Translations under genes and position numbers: made by a program | Assembly (NCBI GenBank): GCA_023394415.1 | Contig: JAEXAR010000001.1 | Coordinates: 62,001 to 126,000, forward strand | Direction: 5' to 3' | Length of the DNA stretch: 64,000 nucleotides | Origin: Bacteroidota bacterium | Lineage (GTDB): Bacteria > Bacteroidota > Bacteroidia > Flavobacteriales > Weeksellaceae | The notes under the pieces: generated by a model | The model's input: only the letters and a program-made list of their open reading frames with translations | Databases searched by the model: none | Told to the model about the DNA's origin: nothing | Part shown: piece after piece, positions 1-9,508 of the stretch | How positions within the stretch are numbered: the stretch's first letter is position 1 | How the letters are laid out: each line of letters begins with the position of its first letter

Positions 1-1315
1 AATAATATCTGGAGTTCTCATTAGTCTGCACAATATCTGAACGCACACCATTTTTATTGGCTAGTTTTCCATAGTTAGGCACCATACCAAAAACTCCTAT
101 AGAGCCGGTAAGAGTATTAGGTTCAGAATAAATTTTATCAGCCGCCATCGCAATATAGTAACCTCCGGAAGCAGCATAATCACCAAAAGAAATAATGAGT
201 GGTTTTTTCTTCTTAAGTTGCTTCAACTCGAATAAAATTTCATCGGATGCATTTGCACTACCACCAGGCGAATTAATTCTGAAAACAACTGCTTTTACAT
301 CATCATTATCTTGCAAATCTTTAATATGTTTAACGAAATCCTGAGCGTAAATCTCATCAGCACCTTCGCCATTGTAAATAGCGCCACTGGCGTAAAGTAT
401 TGCTACTTGTTCACCTTTAGATTTTTCATCCTTATATGAATTGATATATTTATTGAAAGAAATTTGGTTGAGTTTCTTATCGTCTTCCACTTTTAGTTTA
501 GCTTTCAACAGATTTTCGTATTCCGTTTTTTGCATTAGTTTATCTGCCAACTTATACTTTACTGTATTTTCAGGAATTAAAGCGTAAAGACTATCCACAA
601 CAAGCTTGAATTGAGTGGAATCTATTTTTCTTGAAGTATAAATTTTGGATGATGTATTCTTCCAAATATCATTAAGCATTGTAGAAAGCTGCTCTTTGTT
701 TTCTGGCGAAATATCATTTCTTAGAAATGGTTCTACTGCCGCCTTGAATTTTCCGTGTCTTATCACATCCACGCCAATTCCATATTTTTCTGTAAAATCT
801 TTAAAGAACATTACTTCAGTAGACATTCCTTTCAATTCAATACCACCTGCAGGATTAAGATAATATTGATCTGCAACTGAACCTAAATAATATGCCGGTT
901 GAGAAACTACGTTTCCATAAGCATAAACAAATTTTCCGCTTTTCTTGAAATCTTCAAGCGCAGCACGCACATCATCAATCTGTGTAATTCCTGCATTAAT
1001 AAAATCAGTTTCAATGCTGATCCCTTTTATTTTATCATCCGTCTTAGCTTTTTTTATAGCCTCCAAAATATCAAACAGCAATACTTTTTTTGGAGCATTT
1101 TTTTCAAAAATGGCGAAAGTCGCCTGATCTTCAGTTGGGCTGTCGATAATATCGGTCTTCATATTGAGAGTTAGCACCGAGTTATCTTTAACTTTGGGTT
1201 TGCTCTCACCCATACTACCGAGTAACAGCATAAATATGAAGAAAAAGAAACCGAAAGCGCAAATAAGCATTATCGCAACTATATTAGCTAAAACGTTTCT
1301 AAAAAAATTTTTCAT
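1..1315 (-). CDS. sppA: Signal peptide peptidase SppA, long form (3' end cut by window edge)
   Basis: Membrane-anchored serine protease that degrades cleaved signal peptides. The reading frame is open from the ATG at 1315 to the window edge (438 residues); full-length long-form SppA is about 590. Residues 1-35 hold one N-terminal membrane anchor. The first S49 domain carries the general-base lysine in HGKFKAAVEPF (Lys191), and the second carries the nucleophile in GDYAASGGYY (Ser383); their spacing of 192 is close to the 200 known for E. coli SppA. The C-terminal ~150 residues lie outside the window. Only 29 bp separate it from the divergent folK. Confidence 0.95.
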   Translation of the reverse strand, partial: MKNFFRNVLANIVAIMLICAFGFFFFIFMLLLGSMGESKPKVKDNSVLTLNMKTDIIDSPTEDQATFAIFEKNAPKKVLLFDILEAIKKAKTDDKIKGISIETDFINAGITQIDDVRAALEDFKKSGKFVYAYGNVVSQPAYYLGSVADQYYLNPAGGIELKGMSTEVMFFKDFTEKYGIGVDVIRHGKFKAAVEPFLRNDISPENKEQLSTMLNDIWKNTSSKIYTSRKIDSTQFKLVVDSLYALIPENTVKYKLADKLMQKTEYENLLKAKLKVEDDKKLNQISFNKYINSYKDEKSKGEQVAILYASGAIYNGEGADEIYAQDFVKHIKDLQDNDDVKAVVFRINSPGGSANASDEILFELKQLKKKKPLIISFGDYAASGGYYIAMAADKIYSEPNTLTGSIGVFGMVPNYGKLANKNGVRSDIVQTNENSRYY

Positions 1316-1344
1316 AAATTTATAAATTAAATTATTTAAACAAT

Positions 1345-1776
1345 ATGTCGCAACAAGAAGTTGTTTTGTTACTAGGTACTAATCTTGGAAATAAAGTCCA
1401 AAATCTTAACGATGCAAAAGAAAGAATAAAAAATGAAATAGGAACAATATTAACTGAAAGTGAAATTTTGGAGACTAAACCCGTGGAGTTTGTCAGTTCT
1501 AATAATTTTTTTAATTTTGCTCTATTGATAAATACACAATTTTCTCCAATAAATCTTCTAAAATCAATAAAAAAAATTGAGAAAGATTTAGGGCGTATTG
1601 AAGATACACTTTCCACTGGAACTTATTCTGACAGGATTATTGATGTCGATATTGTTAGTTATAATAATATTAATTTTAAATGCAATGTGTTAGAAATACC
1701 TCACATAAAGCACCTATATGAAAGAGAATTTTCAATGAGCATATTATCTAATCTGAAAAAAATAAAACACAAATAA
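1345..1776 (+). CDS. folK: 2-amino-4-hydroxy-6-hydroxymethyldihydropteridine pyrophosphokinase
   Basis: HPPK transfers pyrophosphate from ATP to the pterin alcohol in folate synthesis. At 143 residues it is near the minimal family length. The N-terminal LLLGTNLGNK loop (8-17) and the signature SDRIIDVDIV are present, with the magnesium-binding aspartates at 100 and 102. The ATG at 1345 leaves only a 29-bp divergent gap to sppA. The stop is immediately followed by the ATG of the first ompA, so the two are probably co-transcribed. folB, another folate gene, is elsewhere in the window (29.2 kb). Confidence 0.95.
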   Translation: MSQQEVVLLLGTNLGNKVQNLNDAKERIKNEIGTILTESEILETKPVEFVSSNNFFNFALLINTQFSPINLLKSIKKIEKDLGRIEDTLSTGTYSDRIIDVDIVSYNNINFKCNVLEIPHIKHLYEREFSMSILSNLKKIKHK

Positions 1777-3300
1777 ATGAAATTAAATTTTTTACTCGCT
1801 CTTGTATTCCCAGTTGCAGCATTCGGACAAGACACTTTGAGAGTGCATACTGATCAATACCCAAACACTTTTACCTCTTGGTCTAAAGATGTTCACGATT
1901 TTGACAATTCTGCGAGAAAATTCAATGATTGGGCAGTATCTTTTGGTGGAGGTGCAGCTTTTATGACTTACGCAGACCTTGTTTCCTTCTATGACAATAA
2001 AATCAATTGGGGGTGGAATGCTTACGTAAGTTTAGATAAGCAAATATCTCACGCTTTTGGTTTAAGTCTTCAGTACCAAATGGGTAAAACAAATCAACAA
2101 GGAAAATTGCCAGGCATTTATGGTGAAGCAGCCGGAGTAGCAAATGCGTGGACAAAATACAAGCAAATATCTTTACTTGGTAACATTAATTTTTCTAATC
2201 TTTTAAGAAGAGTAGATAATCACTCACCATACAGATGGGCCTTACACGGATATGCAGGAATTGGATTGCAGGGCTACAATACCTTACTTCTGGACAATGA
2301 TGTATCTCGTTGGAGCACTGTTCCGAGAAGAGCACCAATTCAGATAGAGCAAAAACTAGATATTGCCTCATTTTTTTACCAAGCCGGAGCCGGTTTAAAA
2401 TATAAGGTTTCAAGAAGATTAGATATTGAAGCACGCGCAATGTATGTAAAATCTGGTGATGAAGAATTTGACGGCGGAGGCTGGGAAAGGAAAAACGGAA
2501 TAGGCGGAACTACAGGCGCTTATAGTAATGCTTATGAGCCACGCGTTGCTTATAATATTCTAAATGACAGTTATACTGACGATATGTGGACGTTCAATCT
2601 GGGTTTCACTGTAAAATTTGGGAAGAATATCTCTCACTTAACTTGGCATGACCCATTACAAGCAGCATATTATAGAGCAAGATTGTTAGACGAGGCAAAT
2701 GATGATGTTTTAGTATGCAGTAAAGGAGATAATGACAATGATGGCGTTTGTGATGATTGGGACAGACAATTGGATACACCTGCGGGAGCTAGAGTGGATG
2801 GTGCCGGTGTTGCACTTGACGTAGATTTGGACGGGGTAATTGACTTGTATGACCAATGTGTTGTAACTCCTGGACCTGCAGAAAATAAGGGTTGCCCTAT
2901 TGAAGTGCCAATGAATGAGATACAGACAAACCCAATAGAAGAAATAAATAAACAGTTTGAAGGCATAGAATTTGCTTTGAATAGTGATGTTATAAGATCA
3001 ACCTCTTTTGATAAACTTAATCACGCAGCTGATATCATTAAAACTCTTGATAATACCAATAAGTTTTTAGTTATTGGTGCTACAGATACGAGAGGTTCTG
3101 CCGAATATAACCTAAAGCTTTCACAAAGAAGAGCTGATGCAGTCGTAAAATATTTGAATAATAAAGGTGTACCTTTTGGCATGCTTATTGCAGAAGGACG
3201 AGGAGAGTCAGATTTAAAATACCCCGAATGTGAACCCGCTACTAAATGCGAGGAATGGAAAAATGAAGCCAACAGAAGGGTGTATTTTCAACAAAAATAA
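1777..3300 (+). CDS. OmpA family outer-membrane protein, copy 1 of a tandem pair
   Basis: Predicted outer-membrane beta-barrel with a periplasmic peptidoglycan-binding domain. A signal peptide ends near AAFG/QD (residue 17). Residues ~40-290 are barrel-like. A short acidic calcium-type segment (DNDNDGVCDDWD) follows, then an OmpA C-terminal domain (~390-507) with the LSQRRADAVVKYL motif and the terminal NRRVYF. Two cysteines lie in an inserted loop near the C-terminus (ECEPATKCEEW). It begins at the base after the folK stop and is followed after 30 bp by a paralogue. Codon use is less biased than in copy 2, suggesting lower expression. Confidence 0.93.
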   Translation: MKLNFLLALVFPVAAFGQDTLRVHTDQYPNTFTSWSKDVHDFDNSARKFNDWAVSFGGGAAFMTYADLVSFYDNKINWGWNAYVSLDKQISHAFGLSLQYQMGKTNQQGKLPGIYGEAAGVANAWTKYKQISLLGNINFSNLLRRVDNHSPYRWALHGYAGIGLQGYNTLLLDNDVSRWSTVPRRAPIQIEQKLDIASFFYQAGAGLKYKVSRRLDIEARAMYVKSGDEEFDGGGWERKNGIGGTTGAYSNAYEPRVAYNILNDSYTDDMWTFNLGFTVKFGKNISHLTWHDPLQAAYYRARLLDEANDDVLVCSKGDNDNDGVCDDWDRQLDTPAGARVDGAGVALDVDLDGVIDLYDQCVVTPGPAENKGCPIEVPMNEIQTNPIEEINKQFEGIEFALNSDVIRSTSFDKLNHAADIIKTLDNTNKFLVIGATDTRGSAEYNLKLSQRRADAVVKYLNNKGVPFGMLIAEGRGESDLKYPECEPATKCEEWKNEANRRVYFQQK

Positions 3301-3330
3301 AAATCATTTATTAACTTAAAATAAAATTTT

Positions 3331-4803
3331 ATGAAACTAAATTTAGCAACTCTTGCATTTGCGCTAGTATTACCTACTGCAATATTTGCGCAAGATTCAG
3401 TAGCAGTTTCTTCGGGAGAGTATCCTAATACTTTTTCTTCAGGTTCTGCTAATGTAAGTCCATTTACACAAGAATCAAAAAGATTCAATGATTGGGCAAT
3501 CTCTTTTGGTGCTGGTGTTCCACTAGTACAATCAGCAGATATGACTTCTATTAAAAATGGTAATGGAACCAATGTATTTGGCTATTCCGCTTACTTCAGT
3601 ATTGATAAAGCCATTACCCACGCTTTTGGTTTAAACCTTCAGTATGACAGAGGTGAAACTAGACAAGGTGCTTTTAATACAAAAGATGCTAATCCTGCTG
3701 CTGGTTCAGCATGGGCTGGTGCTGCTGGTAGAACACAATATGATGCAATCTCTTTACTAGGAGACATTAATTTTTCAAATCTTTTAAGAAGAGTAGATAA
3801 TAAATCTCCTTACAGATGGGCTCTTCACGGTTATGCTGGTATAGGTTCATTAGCATACAGAGCATATCAAGAAAGTGCTGCTCTTGGTGGACAAAAATTA
3901 ATGACAGAAATTAAACCTTTCTCAGGATCTTCATGGTTTGGACAAGCTGGTGCTGGTCTTAAATACAAAATCAATAGAAGGCTTGATTTAGAGGGTAGAG
4001 TAATGTATGTTGTTACTGGTGATGATGAATTCGATGGTGGAGGTAACTATCTTGGAAACGGAAGCTACGCTACTCCAGTTAACTTAAGAGAAGATCAAGT
4101 ATCAGATAACTTCTTCAATGCTACTCTAGGTCTATCTTTAAAACTTGGAAAACACCAATCTCACCTAATGTGGCACGATCCACTTCAGGAAATATATTAC
4201 AAGCTTGATGTTCTTGAAGCTAGAAACCAAGATGTAGAAGTTTGCAAAAAAGGTGATGGTGATAACGATGGAGTTTGTGATGATTGGGATAGACAACTTG
4301 ATACTCCAGCTGGAGCAAGAGTTGACGGTGCTGGTGTAGCTCTTGATACTGACCTTGATGGTGTTATCGATCTTTATGACAAGTGTGTAACTGTTCCTGG
4401 ACCTGTTGAAAATAATGGTTGCCCTGCAGCTGGACAAGGTCTTGTAACAGATAATACAAGAGTTCTTGAAGGAATTGAGTTTGATTTAGATTCAGACAGA
4501 ATCTTACCTTCAAACAGACCTATCCTTAACAATGCAGCAAACTATATTAACTCATCTACAGGTTCTTATAACGTAATTGGAGCTACTGATACCAGAGCTT
4601 CTGAAGCTTACAACATGAACTTATCACAAAGAAGAGCTAATAACGTTAAAAGCTATCTAATCCAGAATGGTGTTGATGGTGGTAAATTAAACGCTATTGG
4701 TAGAGGTGAAAAAGACCTAAAATACCCAGAGTGTGAACCAGCTACTAAATGTCCAGAATGGAAAAACAGAGCTAACAGAAGAGTTTACTTCGAAGCAAAA
4801 TAA
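3331..4803 (+). CDS. OmpA family outer-membrane protein, copy 2 of a tandem pair
   Basis: Paralogue of the preceding gene with the same order: signal peptide (cut near IFAQ/DS), barrel, calcium-type segment, OmpA domain. The segment DDWDRQLDTPAGARVDGAGV is identical in both copies, and the C-terminal cysteine pair is also kept (ECEPATKCPEW). It uses a narrow codon set rich in GGT, GCT and CTT, as expected for an abundant envelope protein. A strong terminator lies 18 bp downstream. The pair probably arose by tandem duplication. Confidence 0.94.
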   Translation: MKLNLATLAFALVLPTAIFAQDSVAVSSGEYPNTFSSGSANVSPFTQESKRFNDWAISFGAGVPLVQSADMTSIKNGNGTNVFGYSAYFSIDKAITHAFGLNLQYDRGETRQGAFNTKDANPAAGSAWAGAAGRTQYDAISLLGDINFSNLLRRVDNKSPYRWALHGYAGIGSLAYRAYQESAALGGQKLMTEIKPFSGSSWFGQAGAGLKYKINRRLDLEGRVMYVVTGDDEFDGGGNYLGNGSYATPVNLREDQVSDNFFNATLGLSLKLGKHQSHLMWHDPLQEIYYKLDVLEARNQDVEVCKKGDGDNDGVCDDWDRQLDTPAGARVDGAGVALDTDLDGVIDLYDKCVTVPGPVENNGCPAAGQGLVTDNTRVLEGIEFDLDSDRILPSNRPILNNAANYINSSTGSYNVIGATDTRASEAYNMNLSQRRANNVKSYLIQNGVDGGKLNAIGRGEKDLKYPECEPATKCPEWKNRANRRVYFEAK

Positions 4804-4821
4804 TTTTAAATTATTTATATA

Positions 4822-4850
4822 AAAAAAGCCACGCCATGCGTGGCTTTTTT
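4822..4850 (+). terminator. Intrinsic terminator after the ompA pair
   Basis: Perfect 12-bp arms (AAAAAAGCCACG at 4822-4833 and its complement at 4839-4850) with a 5-base loop and a T run built into the right arm. It ends the folK-ompA-ompA unit only 14 bp before the recQ start codon. Confidence 0.93.
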
Positions 4851-4864
4851 GTTATTTTTACCTT

Positions 4865-6766
4865 GTGATTTCTGCCAATGATTTACAAAAATTAAAATTC
4901 GATACCCTAAAACATTTTTGGGGTTATGATCATTTTAGAGAATCGCAGGAAAGCATCATTAATTCGATAACTTCCGGTGTAGATACTTTAGCACTTCTAC
5001 CAACTGGCGCAGGAAAATCTTTATGCTATCAACTACCGGCACTTATTCAACAGGGAACCTGCATTGTTATTTCGCCTCTTTTGGCTTTAATGAAAGATCA
5101 GGTCAACCAACTAAAAATAAGAGGTATTGAAGCAGAATTTCTTTCTTCTGAATTGGAAGAATCTGAAGCCGAAATTATTTATAACAATTGTAAAGATGGA
5201 CTTACAAAACTACTGTATGTATCTCCTGAAAGACTAACCAATTCTGTTTTTTTACAAAACATAGAGGAAATTGAAATCTCATTCATTGCGGTAGATGAAG
5301 CGCACTGCATTTCAGAATGGGGGCAGGATTTTAGGCCGAGTTATCAAAATATCAAAACCTTTAAAGAACAGTTTAAAAATGTTCCTTGTCTTGCCTTAAC
5401 AGCAACCGCAACACAGAAAGTATTAATTGAAATTCAGAATAAACTCGGATTAAAAAATCCTAATATCTTTCAGAAGAGTTTCAGAAGAAGTAACCTCAAT
5501 ATTATTATTGAGGAAGTTTCCGATAAATACCAGCGAATTTTTGATATTTTAAGGCATAACAACACTTCAGGCATTATCTATACCCGAACAAGAAAAGACA
5601 CGGAAGAGCTCACTCATTTTTTAAAATCTAAAGGAATTGAAAATATTGATTTTTTCCACGCCGGACTTTCCGCAAAAGAAAAAAATAAAAAACAATATAA
5701 TTGGGTTAATTCAGACCGCAATGTTTTAGTATCTACGAACGCTTTCGGAATGGGCATTGATAAAGATAATGTGAGATTTGTAATTCACTTATCACCTTCA
5801 TCTTCTATTGAAAATTATTACCAAGAAATCGGTCGTGCCGGAAGAGATGGAGAACAGAGTTTTGCCTTTATGTTTTGGAACTCGCAGGAACTTAAAAATT
5901 TCGACGAAATTCTTGCCCATCAAATTCCCAATAAGAGAGAATTTACAGAAATTATTTCATTCATTTATTCGGCTTTCCAAGTTGCTGAAGGAGAATTACC
6001 GGAGCAAACATTCCAGCTTCATCTAGAAAGAGTAAAAAGATTTACAAAATGTTCCACCCCGAAAATTAAAAATGTTCTCAATTTCTTAAACCATCAAGAA
6101 TTAATCTTTCATAATGATTACAAAAGTCTTTCAACATTGGAACTGAAAATTAATGCTGAAGAAATTGATTTGTTACCAAGAAAAGAATCTTATCTGTTAG
6201 AACTTTTATTAAGAAATATTGCAGGTATTTCCAGCCACAAAGTGCATTTTAGCGAGGTAGCATTAGCAGCAAAGATTGATACAGAACTGCATCACTTAAA
6301 AGAAAGCATCAAAGATTTGCAAAAGCAAAATTATTTGGAATATATTGATGGTTCACTTTCTAGCCTAAAATTTTTAAAACACAGAAATGATCGCCTGATT
6401 TCGGGGAAATATTGGTCGCTATTTGAGCAAATTCAAAAAAATAAAATTCAGAAATGGGAAGAAATGAAGTTTTTTACCACAGATCAACAATACTGTAAAA
6501 TGAAACTCATCCTCTCCTATTTTGGCGAGAAGAACTTAAAAAACTGCGGACACTGTCACGTTTGCAAAAGCAACAATGATAGTATATTTGGAAGCAGTAT
6601 TGCCCACGACATTGTTAAAATACTTGAAAGAAAACCATCTTCTCTGGAAGATATTGCCGTACAGTTAAGCTTTCATAAAAAAGAGAAAATTCTTGAAAAC
6701 CTCATCGATTTGCTTGATTGTGGGAAGGTAAAAATGCTCAATTTTCGAACTTATACTTTAGCTTGA
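4865..6766 (+). CDS. recQ: ATP-dependent DNA helicase, RecQ family
   Basis: 3'-5' superfamily 2 DNA helicase for recombination and fork repair. Motif I is LLPTGAGKS with Lys51, motif II is DEAH at 144-147 followed by the RecQ aromatic-rich loop CISEWGQDFRP, motif III is LTATATQKV, and motif VI is QEIGRAGRDG. A zinc subdomain is marked by the cysteines in QQYCKMK and NCGHCHVC. No HRDC domain is evident; the C-terminal ~60 residues after the zinc site are short and winged-helix-like at most. The start is GTG at 4865; the terminator just upstream leaves little room for a leader. Confidence 0.94.
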   Translation: MISANDLQKLKFDTLKHFWGYDHFRESQESIINSITSGVDTLALLPTGAGKSLCYQLPALIQQGTCIVISPLLALMKDQVNQLKIRGIEAEFLSSELEESEAEIIYNNCKDGLTKLLYVSPERLTNSVFLQNIEEIEISFIAVDEAHCISEWGQDFRPSYQNIKTFKEQFKNVPCLALTATATQKVLIEIQNKLGLKNPNIFQKSFRRSNLNIIIEEVSDKYQRIFDILRHNNTSGIIYTRTRKDTEELTHFLKSKGIENIDFFHAGLSAKEKNKKQYNWVNSDRNVLVSTNAFGMGIDKDNVRFVIHLSPSSSIENYYQEIGRAGRDGEQSFAFMFWNSQELKNFDEILAHQIPNKREFTEIISFIYSAFQVAEGELPEQTFQLHLERVKRFTKCSTPKIKNVLNFLNHQELIFHNDYKSLSTLELKINAEEIDLLPRKESYLLELLLRNIAGISSHKVHFSEVALAAKIDTELHHLKESIKDLQKQNYLEYIDGSLSSLKFLKHRNDRLISGKYWSLFEQIQKNKIQKWEEMKFFTTDQQYCKMKLILSYFGEKNLKNCGHCHVCKSNNDSIFGSSIAHDIVKILERKPSSLEDIAVQLSFHKKEKILENLIDLLDCGKVKMLNFRTYTLA

Positions 6767-6768
6767 AT

Positions 6769-6799
6769 TTGACTTTTACAAAAGTTAAAAATATCTTTG
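6769..6799 (+). promoter_or_regulatory. Bacteroidota-type promoter for fmt
   Basis: TTG at 6769-6771, 20 bp spacer, then TATCTTTG at 6792-6799, which matches the flavobacterial TTG-N17-23-TAnnTTTG consensus. The -7 element ends 4 bp before the fmt ATG, so the predicted transcript would start at or very near the start codon. Confidence 0.7.
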
Positions 6800-6803
6800 C
6801 AGG

Positions 6804-7751
6804 ATGAAACCATTAAAAGTCGTTTTCTTCGGCACTCCTGAATTTGCAAAAACTTCACTCGAAGCTATTAACCAATCACAACACGAAATCGTAGGCGTAG
6901 TAACCGTGGCTGATAAAGCCAGTGGTCGTGGACAAAAATTGAAACAGTCTCCGGTAAAAATTTATGCTGTAGAACATCAGCTTCCTGTTTTTCAACCCGA
7001 AAAATTAAGAAATCCGGAATTTCTTCAACAAATTAGAAATCTAAATGCTGATGTTTTTGTGGTGGTAGCATTCAGGATGATGCCAAAGATTCTTTTTGAA
7101 ATGCCTAAACTTGGTACTTTTAATCTTCACGCCTCGCTTTTACCTGATTATCGTGGTGCAGCTCCAATTAATTTTGCCATCATAAATGGTGAGAAGAAAA
7201 CTGGAGCAACTACTTTTTTCATCAATGAAAAAATTGATGAAGGGAACATTCTTTTACAGGAAGAAATTGAAATTTTAGCCAATGATAATGCGGGAAATTT
7301 GCACGATAAGCTAATGTTGATGGGTTCTGAACTCGTAGTAAAAACCCTAAATGGTTTAGCGGAAAATAATATTCAGGAAAAACCTCAACCGAGCGTTGAT
7401 GAACCAAAAAATGCTTTTAAAATTTTTAAAGAAGACACCAGGGTTAATTGGCAAAACAATTCGGAAACCATTCATAATTTTGTGAGAGGAATGTCACCTT
7501 ATCCTTGTGCTTTTAGTGTTCTTAATATTGGTGAAGAATTAAAATCGCTGAAAATTTACTCAGGAAAATATACTTTAGAACACCATAATAAAAAACCCGG
7601 AACTCTTGAAATTTCAAAAAATAATTTTAGAATTTTTACTCTAGATGGCTGCTATGAACCACAAGAAGTGCAACTTGAAGGCAAAAAACGGATGAATGTA
7701 AAGGATTTTTTGAATGGCTTCCGAAATTATGATAACATAAAAATAGCTTGA
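6804..7751 (+). CDS. fmt: Methionyl-tRNA formyltransferase
   Basis: Formylates initiator Met-tRNA with 10-formyl-THF. 315 residues is the standard family length. The N-terminal formyltransferase fold shows VVFFGTPEFA at 6-15 and the catalytic set Asn107, His109 (in NLHASLLPDYRGAAP) and Asp145. The C-terminal OB-fold tRNA-binding domain starts near residue 210 (VNWQNNSETIHNFVRGMSPYP). It sits alone between recQ and the convergent TPM lipoprotein gene and has its own promoter. Confidence 0.96.
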   Translation: MKPLKVVFFGTPEFAKTSLEAINQSQHEIVGVVTVADKASGRGQKLKQSPVKIYAVEHQLPVFQPEKLRNPEFLQQIRNLNADVFVVVAFRMMPKILFEMPKLGTFNLHASLLPDYRGAAPINFAIINGEKKTGATTFFINEKIDEGNILLQEEIEILANDNAGNLHDKLMLMGSELVVKTLNGLAENNIQEKPQPSVDEPKNAFKIFKEDTRVNWQNNSETIHNFVRGMSPYPCAFSVLNIGEELKSLKIYSGKYTLEHHNKKPGTLEISKNNFRIFTLDGCYEPQEVQLEGKKRMNVKDFLNGFRNYDNIKIA

Positions 7752-7767
7752 TGTTTCAATCCATTTT

Positions 7768-8277
7768 TTATTTTAGTTCTTTTTTTATCGCATCTATACC
7801 TTTAGTAATTCCGAGATAGAAATTTCCATTCTTAAATTCTGGGGTAATAATTTTATCGATAATCAATTGGGTTTCGGCATCAGAAAGTTTAGTTTGTATT
7901 CCTATTCCAAATCTTATTGAAATCTGCCTTTCACTTTTGTCAATTAAGATGATCAAACCATTGAATTTATCATCTTTACCAAAACGCCAATTTTGTAACA
8001 GAGCATCATTTAATTCAATAATGTTTTTAAAGGGTTTTATAGATTTTAATGAAACTACACCAATTTCATTTGTGGTTTCAATGTCATAATTTGTTAAAAT
8101 CTTCTCAAGATTTTTTTCTTCTTCTAAGGTAAGAATATCATCAAAATCATTTACGTAACCATTTTGATTTGCAAAAGAGTATTCGGTAGGAACTTTTCTA
8201 ATTTCAATATTCGGAACATTTCTGCAGCCTAAAATCAACAGAAAAAACAGAACCAAAATTGAAACCCTATAATTCAT
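7768..8277 (-). CDS. TPM-domain lipoprotein
   Basis: Probable lipoprotein with a TPM domain (PF04536-type). The signal ends in a lipobox LILGC with Cys18. Residues ~40-165 follow the TPM pattern: GYVNDFDDILTLEEE, a turn near NEIGVVSL, then WRFGKDDKFNGLIILI and ISIRFGIG. Members of this family have been linked to phosphatase activity or to photosystem and membrane-protein maintenance, but the substrate here is unknown. Its ATG overlaps the ribB stop by one base (TAATG), which suggests translational coupling. Confidence 0.85.
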   Translation of the reverse strand: MNYRVSILVLFFLLILGCRNVPNIEIRKVPTEYSFANQNGYVNDFDDILTLEEEKNLEKILTNYDIETTNEIGVVSLKSIKPFKNIIELNDALLQNWRFGKDDKFNGLIILIDKSERQISIRFGIGIQTKLSDAETQLIIDKIITPEFKNGNFYLGITKGIDAIKKELK

Positions 8278-9398
8278 TACAATTCCACCAATTCTGTAAC
8301 CTCTACACCATAACCTCCAACCAAAGGTTTTGTATTAGGACTTTGGGTTATCACACGGAATTTATTGATTCCTAAATTTTTAAGAATTTGTGTGCCAATT
8401 CCATAATCTCTGAAATTTGAAGCTAACGTTACACGTTGTTCCTGCCCATCTTGATAATTGAGGAATTGTTGCAATTTGCGCATCGTGTTTTCGTTATTAG
8501 AAACATTGTTGATGAAGATAAGAACACCTTTTCCTTCTTCATTAATCATTTGAGTGACTTTCTCCAACAAAGGTTTTTCACCACTTATAAATCTACTCAA
8601 TACATCAAAATACGAGTTAGAAGCTTGTACTCTTACCAAAACCGGCTCATCTGGAGACCAATTGCCTTTGGTAAATGCAAAATGAATCTGATCGGTACTT
8701 GTTTCCCTGAATGCAAAGAAATCGAAATCACCATACATGGTTTTCACAGGTCTTTCCTCAATTCTTTCAATCAAATTTCCCTTTTGCAATTGGTATTGAA
8801 TTAAATCTTCAATAGAAACAATTTTTAAATCGTGTTTCTTTGCAAGTTCTATCAATTCAGGAAGTCGCGCCATTGTTCCATCATCATTCATAATTTCACA
8901 AATCACGCCGCCTTCTTTCAATCCGGCAAGTTTTGTTAAATCGATTGCAGCTTCAGTATGTCCGGCTCTCTTCAATACACCGCCTTTTCTTGCCCGAAGT
9001 GGAAATATGTGTCCCGGACGCATAAAATCTGTCGGTTTGGTTTTTTCATCCATCAGTGCAAGAATTGTTTTAGAACGGTCACTTGCAGAAATACCGGTTG
9101 AAACACCATCACCCAACAAATCCACGGAAACAGTAAACGCTGTCTCTTTCGGGTCGCTGCTTCTAGTCACCATAATATCTAAACCAAGTTCATCACAACG
9201 CTTTTCTGGAAGTGGCGTACAGATTAAACCTCTACCGTGAATCGTCATAAAATTGATAATTTCAGGTGTTGTAAGTTCTGCAGCGGATAAAAAATCGCCT
9301 TCGTTCTCGCGGTCTTCATCATCAACCACGATAATAATTTTTCCGTTTCTTAAATCCTCGATTGCTTCGGGAATGGTATTGAGTTTAATTTCGGACAT
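8277..9398 (-). CDS. ribB: 3,4-dihydroxy-2-butanone-4-phosphate synthase with degenerate GTP cyclohydrolase II domain
   Basis: Makes the four-carbon unit of riboflavin from ribulose 5-phosphate. The N-terminal RibB domain (1-205) keeps its catalytic and metal motifs: DDEDRENEGDF, STGISASDRSKT, RPGHIFPLRA and RAGHTEAAIDL. The C-terminal half (~210-373) aligns in order with RibA but lacks the zinc site: the usual GDxxxSxRCDCG is replaced by NSYFDVLSRFISG, and the Arg/Glu loop by INNVSNNEN. DYGIGTQIL is retained. GTP cyclohydrolase II activity is therefore unlikely and must come from another gene. A -7-like element lies at 9418-9425. Confidence 0.93.
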   Translation of the reverse strand: MSEIKLNTIPEAIEDLRNGKIIIVVDDEDRENEGDFLSAAELTTPEIINFMTIHGRGLICTPLPEKRCDELGLDIMVTRSSDPKETAFTVSVDLLGDGVSTGISASDRSKTILALMDEKTKPTDFMRPGHIFPLRARKGGVLKRAGHTEAAIDLTKLAGLKEGGVICEIMNDDGTMARLPELIELAKKHDLKIVSIEDLIQYQLQKGNLIERIEERPVKTMYGDFDFFAFRETSTDQIHFAFTKGNWSPDEPVLVRVQASNSYFDVLSRFISGEKPLLEKVTQMINEEGKGVLIFINNVSNNENTMRKLQQFLNYQDGQEQRVTLASNFRDYGIGTQILKNLGINKFRVITQSPNTKPLVGGYGVEVTELVEL

Positions 9399-9485
9399 TC
9401 TTACTTTTAAATTTAGGCAAAGATACTAATGATAGTGCTTCAAAAAAAATTTAAAAACTCTATATCCCAAATTAAAAAATTTCAT

Positions 9486-9493
9486 TAAATTTG
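9486..9493 (+). promoter_or_regulatory. -7 element upstream of tRNA-Cys
   Basis: TAAATTTG at 9486-9493 matches TAnnTTTG and lies 15 bp before the tRNA. No clear TTG was seen at the usual distance upstream. Confidence 0.45.
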
Positions 9494-9508
9494 CAAACCA
9501 AAACAAAG

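Noticed and set aside
8436..8804. 122-codon plus-strand frame opposite ribB
   Set aside because: Antisense to a well-conserved gene, with no family resemblance.
8277..9398. Bifunctional RibBA
   Set aside because: The cyclohydrolase part lacks the zinc cysteines and catalytic loop, so only the RibB activity is supported.
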